64,000 nucleotides of DNA from Mucilaginibacter jinjuensis (GTDB taxonomy: Bacteria > Bacteroidota > Bacteroidia > Sphingobacteriales > Sphingobacteriaceae): the NCBI RefSeq assembly GCF_028596025.1, contig NZ_CP117167.1, forward strand, positions 5,394,001 to 5,458,000. The letters run 5' to 3'. The notes below the pieces were generated by a model that saw nothing but the letters and a program-made list of their open reading frames with translations, made no database searches and was not told where the DNA came from. This document shows, piece by piece, positions 35,019-42,664 of this stretch. The position numbers and the translations under genes were made by a program. Positions within the stretch are counted from its first letter, which is position 1. Each line of letters begins with the position of its first letter.

Positions 35019-35960
35019 CTATTTACTAAGATTACCCAGCATTTCTTCGGTCATTTTCTCCAATCCGAATTCGAGCTTCCAACCCCAATCTTGCTGAGCC
35101 TGGCTGTCGTCAATTGATTTTGGCCAACTATCCGCAATGGCCTGGCGTGGGTCGTTATCTGCATAACTGATCTCAAATTCCGGGATATGTTTTTTAATCT
35201 CGGCCGATAAAATCTCGGGAGTAAAGCTGATACCGCCCAAATTATAACTCGAGCGGATGCTGATGTTTTCGGCAGGTGCATCCATTAAGCTGATGGTAGC
35301 GCGGATGGCATCGTCCATATACATCATCGGCAAAGCTGTGTGTGCCGATAAAAAGCTGGTATAAGTTTTAGTTTTTAAAGCTTCGTGGAAAATGTGGATA
35401 GCATAATCTGTAGTACCGCCGCCCGGTGCAGCCTTCCAGCTGATTAACCCCGGGTAACGGATGCTGCGCACATCTAAACCATGTTTGGCGTGGTAATATT
35501 CGCACCAGCGCTCACCGGCCAGTTTGCTGAAACCGTAAACCGTATTAGGGTCCATCACACAATATTGTGGTGTATTATATTGAGGAGAATGCGGACCGAA
35601 CACCGCGATTGAGCTTGGCCAGAAAACTTTAGCCGTTTTAAATTCAACAGCAAGGTCTAAAACAGATAACAGGCCGTTCATGTTTAAATCCCAGGCCAGT
35701 TTGGGTTTTTGTTCGCCTACGGCCGATAACATGGCTGCCAGCAAGTATACTTGCGTAGGTTTATATTTTTCGAAAACGTTACGCAGGTTATCTTTATCCA
35801 GTACGTTTACAAATTCAAAAGGGCCGTCTTTAATAACGTCTGCTGCGTTGTTTATGTCAGAGGCGATAACCTGTTCTGCACCGTAAATACCGCGCAAAGC
35901 CAACACCAGTTCTGTCCCTATCTGGCCGTTTGCGCCTATCACTAAAATCTTCTCGCTCAT
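35019..35960 (-). CDS. L-threonine 3-dehydrogenase, SDR/epimerase type
   Basis: 313 residues from the ATG at 35960 (MSEKILVIGANGQIGTELVL). The NAD motif is GANGQIG, the active site YGFSKLAGERWCEYY has the Tyr-x-x-x-Lys pair, and RYPGLISWKAAPGGGTTDYA is diagnostic for the short-chain threonine dehydrogenases rather than GalE. It oxidises L-threonine to 2-amino-3-ketobutyrate. kbl at 53.6 kb catalyses the next step, so the pathway is split across the window. Confidence 0.92.
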   Translation of the reverse strand: MSEKILVIGANGQIGTELVLALRGIYGAEQVIASDINNAADVIKDGPFEFVNVLDKDNLRNVFEKYKPTQVYLLAAMLSAVGEQKPKLAWDLNMNGLLSVLDLAVEFKTAKVFWPSSIAVFGPHSPQYNTPQYCVMDPNTVYGFSKLAGERWCEYYHAKHGLDVRSIRYPGLISWKAAPGGGTTDYAIHIFHEALKTKTYTSFLSAHTALPMMYMDDAIRATISLMDAPAENISIRSSYNLGGISFTPEILSAEIKKHIPEFEISYADNDPRQAIADSWPKSIDDSQAQQDWGWKLEFGLEKMTEEMLGNLSK

Positions 35961-36115
35961 GCAAAATCTAATAAAGCGCAAAGGTAAAAAAATGCATCAA
36001 ATGCCTTTATAATAATGCTGTCACAATCATTAACGACCTGTTTGGTAGCATATTTCAGAAAAAAGTCGCATATTTGGATTCAGGTTTTATTTAAAAATTA
36101 TATTTAACAACAAAA

Positions 36116-37123
36116 ATGAAAGTCGCAGTAGTAGGTGCTACTGGTTTAGTAGGCACCAAAATGTTGCAGGTTCTTGCAGAACGCAACTTCCCAATCACAG
36201 AATTAATCCCGGTTGCTTCGGCAAAAAGTGTAGGTAAAGAAGTTACTTATAAGGGTAAGCAATATAAGATTGTTTCTGCTGAGGATGCGATAAAGCAAAA
36301 GCCTGAAATTGCTATTTTCTCTGCCGGCGGAAGCACTTCTTTAGAGCAAGCCCCATTATTTGCAGCTGCAGGTATCACCGTTATCGATAACTCATCTGCA
36401 TGGCGTATGGACCCAACCAAAAAACTGGTTGTGCCAGAAGTTAATGCTGATGTTTTAACTGCCGAAGATAAGATCATCGCTAACCCTAACTGTTCTACAA
36501 TCCAAATGGTAGTGGCTTTAAAACCACTGCACGATAAATATAAAATTAAACGCGTGGTAGTATCAACCTACCAGTCTGTAACCGGTACTGGTGTAAAAGC
36601 GGTTGACCAGTTAATGAACGAGCGCGCCGGTATTGAAGGCCCGATGGCTTATCCGTACAAAATTGATTTGAACGTATTGCCGCATATCGATGTTTTCCAA
36701 GAAAATGGTTACACCAAAGAAGAAATGAAAATGGTGCTGGAAACCAAGAAAATTATGGGCGACGATAGCATCCGTGTTACAGCTACCACCGTGCGTATCC
36801 CGGTAATGGGCGGCCACTCTGAGTCTGTTAACATTGAATTTGCCAACGATTTCGACCTGGCAGAAGTTCGCGATATTTTGAGCAAAGCCCCTGGCGTTAT
36901 TGTGGTTGACGATGTTGCTAACCTGCAATACCCTACCCCGCTTGAGGCACACGATAAAGACGAAGTATTTGTAGGCCGCATCCGCCGTGATGAAACCCAG
37001 CCGAACACGCTGAACTGCTGGATCGTATCAGATAACCTGCGTAAAGGTGCTGCTACCAATGCCGTGCAAATTGCAGAGTACCTGGTTGCCAATCATCTGG
37101 TTGGGCAGGCTGTAGAAGCGTAA
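36116..37123 (+). CDS. asd: Aspartate-semialdehyde dehydrogenase
   Basis: 335 residues. The NADP motif is VAVVGATGLVGTKMLQVL; the catalytic cysteine is in ANPNCSTIQM; YQSVTGTGVKAVDQL and VRIPVMGGHSESVNIEF carry the substrate-binding and catalytic histidine residues. It makes L-aspartate semialdehyde for lysine/DAP, methionine and threonine synthesis. Single gene with a strong terminator downstream. Confidence 0.97.
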   Translation: MKVAVVGATGLVGTKMLQVLAERNFPITELIPVASAKSVGKEVTYKGKQYKIVSAEDAIKQKPEIAIFSAGGSTSLEQAPLFAAAGITVIDNSSAWRMDPTKKLVVPEVNADVLTAEDKIIANPNCSTIQMVVALKPLHDKYKIKRVVVSTYQSVTGTGVKAVDQLMNERAGIEGPMAYPYKIDLNVLPHIDVFQENGYTKEEMKMVLETKKIMGDDSIRVTATTVRIPVMGGHSESVNIEFANDFDLAEVRDILSKAPGVIVVDDVANLQYPTPLEAHDKDEVFVGRIRRDETQPNTLNCWIVSDNLRKGAATNAVQIAEYLVANHLVGQAVEA

Positions 37124-37129
37124 GCTTGA

Positions 37130-37164
37130 TTTCGGAAGTCGGATTTTCGATTTCGGATTTATAA
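37130..37164 (+). repeat. Degenerate 7-nt tandem array after asd
   Basis: tttcgga, agtcgga, ttttcga, tttcgga, tttataa, directly after the asd stop and before the terminator. Confidence 0.7.
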
Positions 37165-37170
37165 TATTTG

Positions 37171-37198
37171 AGGGATAGCGAAAGCTATCCCTTTTTTA
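37171..37198 (+). terminator. Terminator of asd
   Basis: Perfect 9-bp stem agggatagc / gctatccct with a stable gaaa tetraloop (37171-37192), followed by a run of T residues. Confidence 0.9.
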
Positions 37199-37221
37199 TT
37201 GGCTTTAATTATATTAGCTGC

Positions 37222-38004
37222 ATGAAACCCCTAATCTTATCACTACTAATTACATTTTCATTTTTAAATGCATTTGCCCAACCGGTAAAAGAAAAAGCTG
37301 TTGAAGCAGACCTTCGTAAATGCTTTAATAAAATAAATTATTGGGAGCTTGACGAAAACCGAATGAAAAGCGACACATCAATGGATTCTTTAAACAAAGC
37401 GAACCAGGTATTTGCTGCAAAGCTGAAAAATTATGCCACCGCTTACCCTGCGATACTTACAATGTCGTTAAAAAGTTTGTCTCCGGATGTTAAGATACTG
37501 ACCTCTGCAGATCAGCAATTCAGGATCTATTCATGGAGTACCGGCATGAGTGGCACTATCGGTAACTGTGGCAATGTTATTCAGTATAAAGCGGGCCCGG
37601 TCGTTAAATCGATACTTGATATTGGTACTATGGATGAATTTAACCAGAACTATTTTTTTGAACTCCACTCGTTAAATATTAATGGGCAAAATTACTATGT
37701 GGCGCTTGTATCGCGGGCACTTGGAGATTCTGGAAATGAGGAAGCCATAAAAATGTTCGCCATTAATAATGTCGTGCTGGACGATAAGGTAAAGATCATC
37801 AAAACAACATCAGGCTTGCATAATTCAATAAATTATGCCTATAACGGAGGTTCGGAAGAAAGCAACCCGCCCAACCCCGATATTGAGTACAACGATGCCA
37901 CCCAAACATTTACCTTACCTGTAGTTGTTGCCAAAGGAAAAGTAACCCGCAACAGAATTATATATAAATTTACCGGTCAGTATTTTGAGCGTGTAAAAAA
38001 TTGA
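37222..38004 (+). CDS. Hypothetical secreted protein
   Basis: 260 residues from the ATG at 37222, which opens a clear signal peptide (MKPLILSLLITFSFLNAFAQ); the frame upstream runs through the asd terminator and is not coding. I recognise no family. The mature part has a helical start, then beta-rich stretches such as QQFRIYSWSTGMSGTIGNCG and QTFTLPVVVAKGKVTRNRII. Likely periplasmic. It is AT-rich and stands alone between asd and the HicBA pair. Confidence 0.75.
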   Translation: MKPLILSLLITFSFLNAFAQPVKEKAVEADLRKCFNKINYWELDENRMKSDTSMDSLNKANQVFAAKLKNYATAYPAILTMSLKSLSPDVKILTSADQQFRIYSWSTGMSGTIGNCGNVIQYKAGPVVKSILDIGTMDEFNQNYFFELHSLNINGQNYYVALVSRALGDSGNEEAIKMFAINNVVLDDKVKIIKTTSGLHNSINYAYNGGSEESNPPNPDIEYNDATQTFTLPVVVAKGKVTRNRIIYKFTGQYFERVKN

Positions 38005-38054
38005 CATCTAATTTGATAATCCTTAAAGCAAATTAATAATTCGTTTTTTATAAG

Positions 38055-38062
38055 TAAATTTG
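38055..38062 (+). promoter_or_regulatory. TAnnTTTG -7 box just before hicB
   Basis: taaatttg matches the -7 consensus and ends only 4 bases before the hicB start codon at 38067, which would place transcription start at or near the ATG. The -33 element is not clear. Confidence 0.45.
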
Positions 38063-38066
38063 ATAT

Positions 38067-38273
38067 ATGAACGAAGTGTTTTTTTTAGTTGAGGAGGCTT
38101 TGGAGGGAGGCTTTACCGCAAAAGCAATGGGCGAATCTATATTTACAGACGGCGAAACCATTGAAGAGTTAAAGAATAACATTAAAGAAGCCGTTTTAGC
38201 TCATTACGATGAAGGTATGGCTCCTAAAATTATTCGTTTACATTTAGTTAAAGAAGAAATAATTACTGTATAG
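38067..38273 (+). CDS. hicB: HicB-type antitoxin
   Basis: 68 residues. VFFLVEEALEGGFTAKAMGESIFTDGETIEELKNNIKEAV has the partial RNase-H-like HicB fold with the usual G-E-S/T-x-E-E-L pattern; there is no long C-terminal DNA-binding domain, so this is a short HicB. It is followed 10 bp later by a HicA gene, forming a type II toxin-antitoxin pair in antitoxin-first order. Confidence 0.85.
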   Translation: MNEVFFLVEEALEGGFTAKAMGESIFTDGETIEELKNNIKEAVLAHYDEGMAPKIIRLHLVKEEIITV

Positions 38274-38283
38274 CTTCTAATAC

Positions 38284-38493
38284 ATGTCTCCAAAAACACC
38301 CCGAAATATATCGGGTAAGCAGTTAATTAAAGTTCTTCAGAAATATGGATATGAAAGCACAAGGCAAAAGGGCAGTCATATTCGTTTAACTAATTCTTCA
38401 AAGTCAACAACTCATCATATAACAATTCCCGACCACGATCCTTTAAAGCTCGGACACTTTCTGGAATACTTAATGAGGTCTGTCAATATTTAG
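38284..38493 (+). CDS. hicA: HicA-type mRNA interferase toxin
   Basis: 69 residues of the HicA/YcfA double-stranded-RNA-binding-like fold. ISGKQLIKVLQKYGYESTRQ then KGSHIRLTNS carries the GSH motif with the catalytic histidine, and TIPDHDPLKLGHFLEYL is the standard C-terminal part. It would cleave mRNA when free of HicB. Cotranscribed with hicB; the order HicB-HicA is the less common one. Confidence 0.9.
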   Translation: MSPKTPRNISGKQLIKVLQKYGYESTRQKGSHIRLTNSSKSTTHHITIPDHDPLKLGHFLEYLMRSVNI

Positions 38494-38527
38494 AAATAAC
38501 CCGCGAATAACTTTTAAAGAACTTATA

Positions 38528-39433
38528 ATGATCTCCTTTAGCCACCGCGTATTTTTAGAAGTTGCTGCCAACCTGAGTTTCTCTAAGGCGGCACAGGTAC
38601 TCTTTGTAACCCAGCCAGCCATCAGCAAACATATTAAGGCGATGGAAGACCGTTACAAAGTACCTTTCTTCGAGCGCAAGGGTAACAGTATCATCCTGAC
38701 CGAGGCCGGTAAAAAGATGAACGAATACCTTTTGCAGGCTACCGAGATTGAGCGAAAGATAGAATACGATTTGTCGATTCTCAGCAACCTGTCGCACGCG
38801 GCGGGGCATTTGCGTTTGGGGGCCAGTACTACCATTGCGCTATATATTTTGCCGTCGATATTGTCAGGCTTTCAGCGCGAATACAGCAATGTGGATATTC
38901 AGCTGGTAAACCGTAACTCCGAATATATTTTAAACGCCCTGCTTACCCACGAGGTTGATGTGGGTATTATTGAGGTAGATAACAAGCTTACCACTGTTTC
39001 TTACAAGCCTTTTATGAGCGATGAGGTGATCCCGGTTTGTTCGGCAAACAGCCCCTTGGCGGGTAAGAAATTGACGCTTAAACAATTACTAAAAACACCG
39101 CTTGCCCTGCGCGAGCGTGGCTCGGGTACGCTGAATGCGCTGTTGAAAGCTCTGGCAGGTCATCAGATTACCCCGGCCGATCTTTCGGTAAAAATTCGTT
39201 TAGGTGGTACCGAGGCTTTGAAGAACTTCTTGCTGGCCGATCAATGCCTGGGCTTTATGCCGAGGCCATCGATAGTGCGCCAACTTACCGAAGGCGATCT
39301 GGTAGAGGTTCCGATTGAGGGTTTGAAAATTACCCGCGACTTCTATTTTATCCGTAGAAAAGGTACCGAAGATTACGGCCTCACCAGTAATTTTATCGAT
39401 TACGCTATGCAAAATCAAAGTACAAAAATCTAA
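38528..39433 (+). CDS. LysR family transcriptional regulator
   Basis: 301 residues. The N-terminal helix-turn-helix is RVFLEVAANLSFSKAAQVLF then VTQPAISKHIKAMEDRY, followed by a substrate-binding domain (residues about 90-295) of the CysB/YeiE type, with LRLGASTTIALYILPSILSG. The effector is unknown. It precedes the DJ-1/PfpI gene by 50 bp on the same strand, so it may regulate or be cotranscribed with it. Confidence 0.93.
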   Translation: MISFSHRVFLEVAANLSFSKAAQVLFVTQPAISKHIKAMEDRYKVPFFERKGNSIILTEAGKKMNEYLLQATEIERKIEYDLSILSNLSHAAGHLRLGASTTIALYILPSILSGFQREYSNVDIQLVNRNSEYILNALLTHEVDVGIIEVDNKLTTVSYKPFMSDEVIPVCSANSPLAGKKLTLKQLLKTPLALRERGSGTLNALLKALAGHQITPADLSVKIRLGGTEALKNFLLADQCLGFMPRPSIVRQLTEGDLVEVPIEGLKITRDFYFIRRKGTEDYGLTSNFIDYAMQNQSTKI

Positions 39434-39483
39434 AACCTTGCCCCGTTCCCCCGGTTGTTATTAATACTAAACAATAAACAACC

Positions 39484-40032
39484 ATGGGACAATTAAATAA
39501 CAAAAACGTAGCCATCCTTACCGAAGAAGGATTTGAGCAGGTAGAGTTAACCAGCCCTAAAGAAGCGTTGGAAGAAGCCGGTGCTACCGTACATATTATA
39601 TCGCCCAAAAGCGGCAAAATTAAAGCCTGGGACCACGACCACTGGGGTATTGAAGTAGAAGTTGATAAACAACTAAGCGAAGTGCATCCCGAGGATTATG
39701 ATGCCCTGGTACTACCCGGCGGCGTGTTAAACCCCGACAAGCTTCGCCAAAATAAAGATGCTGTTGCCTTTGTAGCTGCATTTTTAAAAGAAGGTAAGCC
39801 ACTGGCCGCTATCTGTCACGGCCCGCAAATGCTAATCGAGACCGGCTTAATCAAAGGCAGAAAATTAACATCATATCCATCACTCCACACCGATTTAGTT
39901 AATGCCGGTGCCAATTGGGTCGATGAAGAAGTTGTTGTAGACAACGGCCTCGTAACCAGCCGTACGCCTGCCGATTTACCAGCCTTTAACCGCAAAGCGA
40001 TTGAAGAAATTGCAGAGGGCGTACACGCGTAA
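39484..40032 (+). CDS. DJ-1/PfpI family protein
   Basis: 182 residues. VAILTEEGFEQVELTSPKEA near the start contains the conserved glutamate, and the nucleophile elbow is PLAAICHGPQMLIETGL with the reactive cysteine in ICHGP. TSYPSLHTDLVNAGANWVDE matches the PfpI/YhbO/YraA group, linked to stress protection as deglycase or chaperone. Full length. Confidence 0.93.
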   Translation: MGQLNNKNVAILTEEGFEQVELTSPKEALEEAGATVHIISPKSGKIKAWDHDHWGIEVEVDKQLSEVHPEDYDALVLPGGVLNPDKLRQNKDAVAFVAAFLKEGKPLAAICHGPQMLIETGLIKGRKLTSYPSLHTDLVNAGANWVDEEVVVDNGLVTSRTPADLPAFNRKAIEEIAEGVHA

Positions 40033-40038
40033 GGAGAG

Positions 40039-40059
40039 AGTCAAGAAACAAGAATCAAG
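40039..40059 (+). repeat. Degenerate 7-nt tandem array
   Basis: agtcaag, aaacaag, aatcaag just after the DJ-1/PfpI stop. Confidence 0.65.
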
Positions 40060-40083
40060 ACCCTTCTTGCACAAACTATACAC

Positions 40084-40163
40084 GTCATTGCGAGGTACGA
40101 AGCAATCCCCGACCTACAGAACCGCTCTGTATTGTTCGCGATTGCTTCGTACCTCGCAATGAC
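40084..40163. repeat. GTCATTGCGAG inverted repeat, perfect arms
   Basis: Arms gtcattgcgaggtacgaagc(aatc) at 40084-40107 and 40140-40163 are exact 24-bp reverse complements with a 32-bp spacer. Confidence 0.9.
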
Positions 40164-40187
40164 GTTCTTTTTTGAGTTATTATATAT

Positions 40188-41666
40188 TTGCACGTGCCCA
40201 CTAAAAAAGCCCTCATTATCGGAGCCGGAATTGCCGGAATTGCTACTGCCATACGTTTGGCAGTAAAATGGTACGAGGTTGAAGTTTTCGAGGTCAATAG
40301 TTATCCGGGTGGTAAGCTTACTTCGATACAAAAAGACGGTTACCGTTTCGATGCAGGCCCCAGTCTATTTACCATGCCGCAGTATGTGGATGAGCTGTTT
40401 ACACTGACCGGTAAAAACCCGCGCGATTATTTTAACTATCAAAAACTGGAAGTAGTTTGCCAATACTTTTACGAGGATGGCACGCAACTAACGGCTTACG
40501 CTGATGAGCAAAAACTGGCTAATGAAATAGCTGCCAAAACCGGTGAAGCTGCCGAGGCGATGCAGAAATTTGCTGCCAATAGTAAAAGAATTTACCAAAT
40601 CACCAATCATGTTTTTTTAGAGCGATCCCTGCATCAAATAAAAACTTACCTGCGGTTTAATACCCTCAAATCTATTTTAAGGTTATTGCAGATTGATGCT
40701 ATGCGCACTATGCATAAAGCCAATCAGAACTTTTTTAAGGATAGCCGCATGGTGCAGTATTTCGACAGATATGCCACTTATAACGGATCGAACCCATATA
40801 GTGCACCTGCAACCTTAAATGTGATCCCTCACCTCGAGCAGCATTACGGCGCTTGGTTTCCCGAAGGGGGTATGCAGGCTATAACCGACAGCCTTGTAAA
40901 GTTGGCCGAATCTGTAGGGGTAAAATTTCACTATAACTCGCCTGTTGAGGAAATAGTTATTGAAGACAAAAGGACGAAAGGGATAAAGATAAAGGATGCT
41001 TTTCTTCCGGCTGATGTTGTGGTCTCTAATATGGATGTGTGGTTTACTTATCAAAAATTACTCAGCAAGTATCCTGCACTTCAACCTAAAAAAATACTAC
41101 AGCAAGAACGCAGCAGCTCTGCCCTGATATTTTATTGGGGAATTAAAAAGCTGTTTAAACAACTCGACCTGCACAATATATTTTTCAGCGCCGATTACGA
41201 GGCCGAGTTCAATCACATCTGGCAGGAAAAAAATATCAGCGATGATCCTACCATTTACCTCAATATCAGCTCTAAATATAAACCTGATGATGCACCTGCC
41301 GGGCACGAGAATTGGTTTGTAATGATCAATGTACCCAACAATACCGGGCAGGATTGGGATAAACTGATCGATGAAGCGCGGGAAAACATTCGTAAAAAAC
41401 TATTCCGCATTTTGGGCGCAGATGTTAAACAGTTGATTACTTCTGAAAGCATTCTTGATCCCCGAAGTATCGAAAGTAAAACTTCATCTTATCAGGGTTC
41501 TTTATACGGCAATAGCTCTAACACACAATTCGCTGCGTTTTTAAGGCATGCTAACCGGTCTGCCAGAATTAAGAATCTATATTTCTGCGGAGGAAGCGTG
41601 CATCCTGGCGGAGGGATTCCGTTGGCTTTGCTATCGGCGAAGATTGTAGGGGAATGGGTGAAATAA
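40188..41666 (+). CDS. CrtI-family carotenoid desaturase (CrtD-like)
   Basis: 492 residues from a TTG at 40188; a GTG at 40194 is an equally good start. The FAD motif is ALIIGAGIAGIATAIRLA with VEVFEVNSYPGGKLTS. YNGSNPYSAPATLNVIPHLE and the C-terminal YFCGGSVHPGGGIPLALLSA are CrtI-family signatures. With a CruF-like hydratase in the window, a 3,4-desaturase (CrtD) acting on hydroxylated acyclic ends is the best guess; a phytoene desaturase cannot be excluded. It lies about 10 kb from the other pigment genes. Confidence 0.85.
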   Translation: MHVPTKKALIIGAGIAGIATAIRLAVKWYEVEVFEVNSYPGGKLTSIQKDGYRFDAGPSLFTMPQYVDELFTLTGKNPRDYFNYQKLEVVCQYFYEDGTQLTAYADEQKLANEIAAKTGEAAEAMQKFAANSKRIYQITNHVFLERSLHQIKTYLRFNTLKSILRLLQIDAMRTMHKANQNFFKDSRMVQYFDRYATYNGSNPYSAPATLNVIPHLEQHYGAWFPEGGMQAITDSLVKLAESVGVKFHYNSPVEEIVIEDKRTKGIKIKDAFLPADVVVSNMDVWFTYQKLLSKYPALQPKKILQQERSSSALIFYWGIKKLFKQLDLHNIFFSADYEAEFNHIWQEKNISDDPTIYLNISSKYKPDDAPAGHENWFVMINVPNNTGQDWDKLIDEARENIRKKLFRILGADVKQLITSESILDPRSIESKTSSYQGSLYGNSSNTQFAAFLRHANRSARIKNLYFCGGSVHPGGGIPLALLSAKIVGEWVK

Positions 41667-41668
41667 AG

Positions 41669-41689
41669 AATCGAGAGCCAGGAATCAAG
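41669..41689 (+). repeat. Degenerate 7-nt tandem array after the carotenoid desaturase
   Basis: aatcgag, agccagg, aatcaag directly after the stop codon. Confidence 0.65.
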
Positions 41690-41696
41690 ACAAAAA

Positions 41697-41822
41697 ATAA
41701 TCCGCTACCGCAAGTTTCTAACTTGTGGTAATACTTATGTAAGGTTTCACCTTGCGTAAGCTGAAAGCTTACAATAGATAAGTCACAAGTTACGCTATGC
41801 TAAACTTGCGACAGCGATTATT
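41697..41822. repeat. Inverted repeat element with ACTTGCGG arms
   Basis: Left arm ataatccgctaccgcaagtt and right arm (reverse complement) aataatcgctgtcgcaagtt match with few differences, followed by a second matching block acttgtg / cacaagt. A nested hairpin gtaagctgaaagcttac sits inside. It separates two convergent genes. Confidence 0.7.
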
Positions 41823-41860
41823 TTTTAAAGCCCTCTCCTTTGGAGAGGGTTTGGGAGAGG

Positions 41861-42664
41861 TCACTTCACATGCCCAAACAACCACGGCAATAAATCAGGT
41901 TCTGCAAAAGCATCATCCCAGCTATTGTGGCCATCATTTGGATAAAGGGTAAACTTCGGATCGCCACCGGCGGCTTTAATGGCTTCAACCATTACGATAG
42001 AATGATCTGGCGAAACGGTATCATCTTTAGCGCCATGGAAAATCCAAAGCGGCACTTTTTTGGCGTAGATCTTCGCGTTGTTGGTATTGTCGCCGCCACA
42101 AATAGCAAATGCTGCGGCAAATATCTTCGGCTCGCGACGGATGATCTCGAACGTGCCCATACCTCCCATTGATAAACCACCGATATAAACCTGGTGTTTG
42201 TTCACATAAGGCTTATCCAAAAAGTTATCTATCAATCCCATCAATGCAGTCATCGCTTTGGTTGGCGCACCACCTTCCTGAAAATCAAATACGTTTTTAT
42301 TGGCCACGGTATCTCTTTTATACTTCACGTTTGACCAGAAACCGTTTGCAGGACATTGCGGATAAATAACAATGGCCGGGTATTTTTCTCTCGAAGTTGC
42401 ATTTAAAAACAAGCCGGTTCCGTATTTCATTTGCGCCTGGTTATCATTACCACGTTCACCAGCTCCGTGCAATACAATAACCAGCGGGTATTTTTTCTGC
42501 GGATCGAAATTTTCGGGCATTAAAATCTGGTAAGGCAGTGTATCCTTTTTTTCGGCATACAAACCTTTTTCAAACTTGCCGGTGCTTTGGGCATGGCTTA
42601 AAACAGGTAATGCCAGGCCTAAGCCCAGCATTACAACTAAAAAATACTTTTTTACAATTATCAT
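41861..42664 (-). CDS. Secreted carboxylesterase/phospholipase-like hydrolase
   Basis: 267 residues with a signal peptide (about residues 1-26, ending LSHAQ). YPLVIVLHGAGERGNDN is the oxyanion motif, the nucleophile elbow is in VYIGGLSMGGMGTFEII, and the acid/His pair lies in IFHGAKDDTVSP and YPNDGHNSWDDAF. It resembles CE1-like/predicted peptidase esterases of polysaccharide loci. Start overlaps the GH3 stop by four bases, so it is the last gene of the PUL operon and may remove ester groups from the glycan. Confidence 0.88.
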   Translation of the reverse strand: MIIVKKYFLVVMLGLGLALPVLSHAQSTGKFEKGLYAEKKDTLPYQILMPENFDPQKKYPLVIVLHGAGERGNDNQAQMKYGTGLFLNATSREKYPAIVIYPQCPANGFWSNVKYKRDTVANKNVFDFQEGGAPTKAMTALMGLIDNFLDKPYVNKHQVYIGGLSMGGMGTFEIIRREPKIFAAAFAICGGDNTNNAKIYAKKVPLWIFHGAKDDTVSPDHSIVMVEAIKAAGGDPKFTLYPNDGHNSWDDAFAEPDLLPWLFGHVK

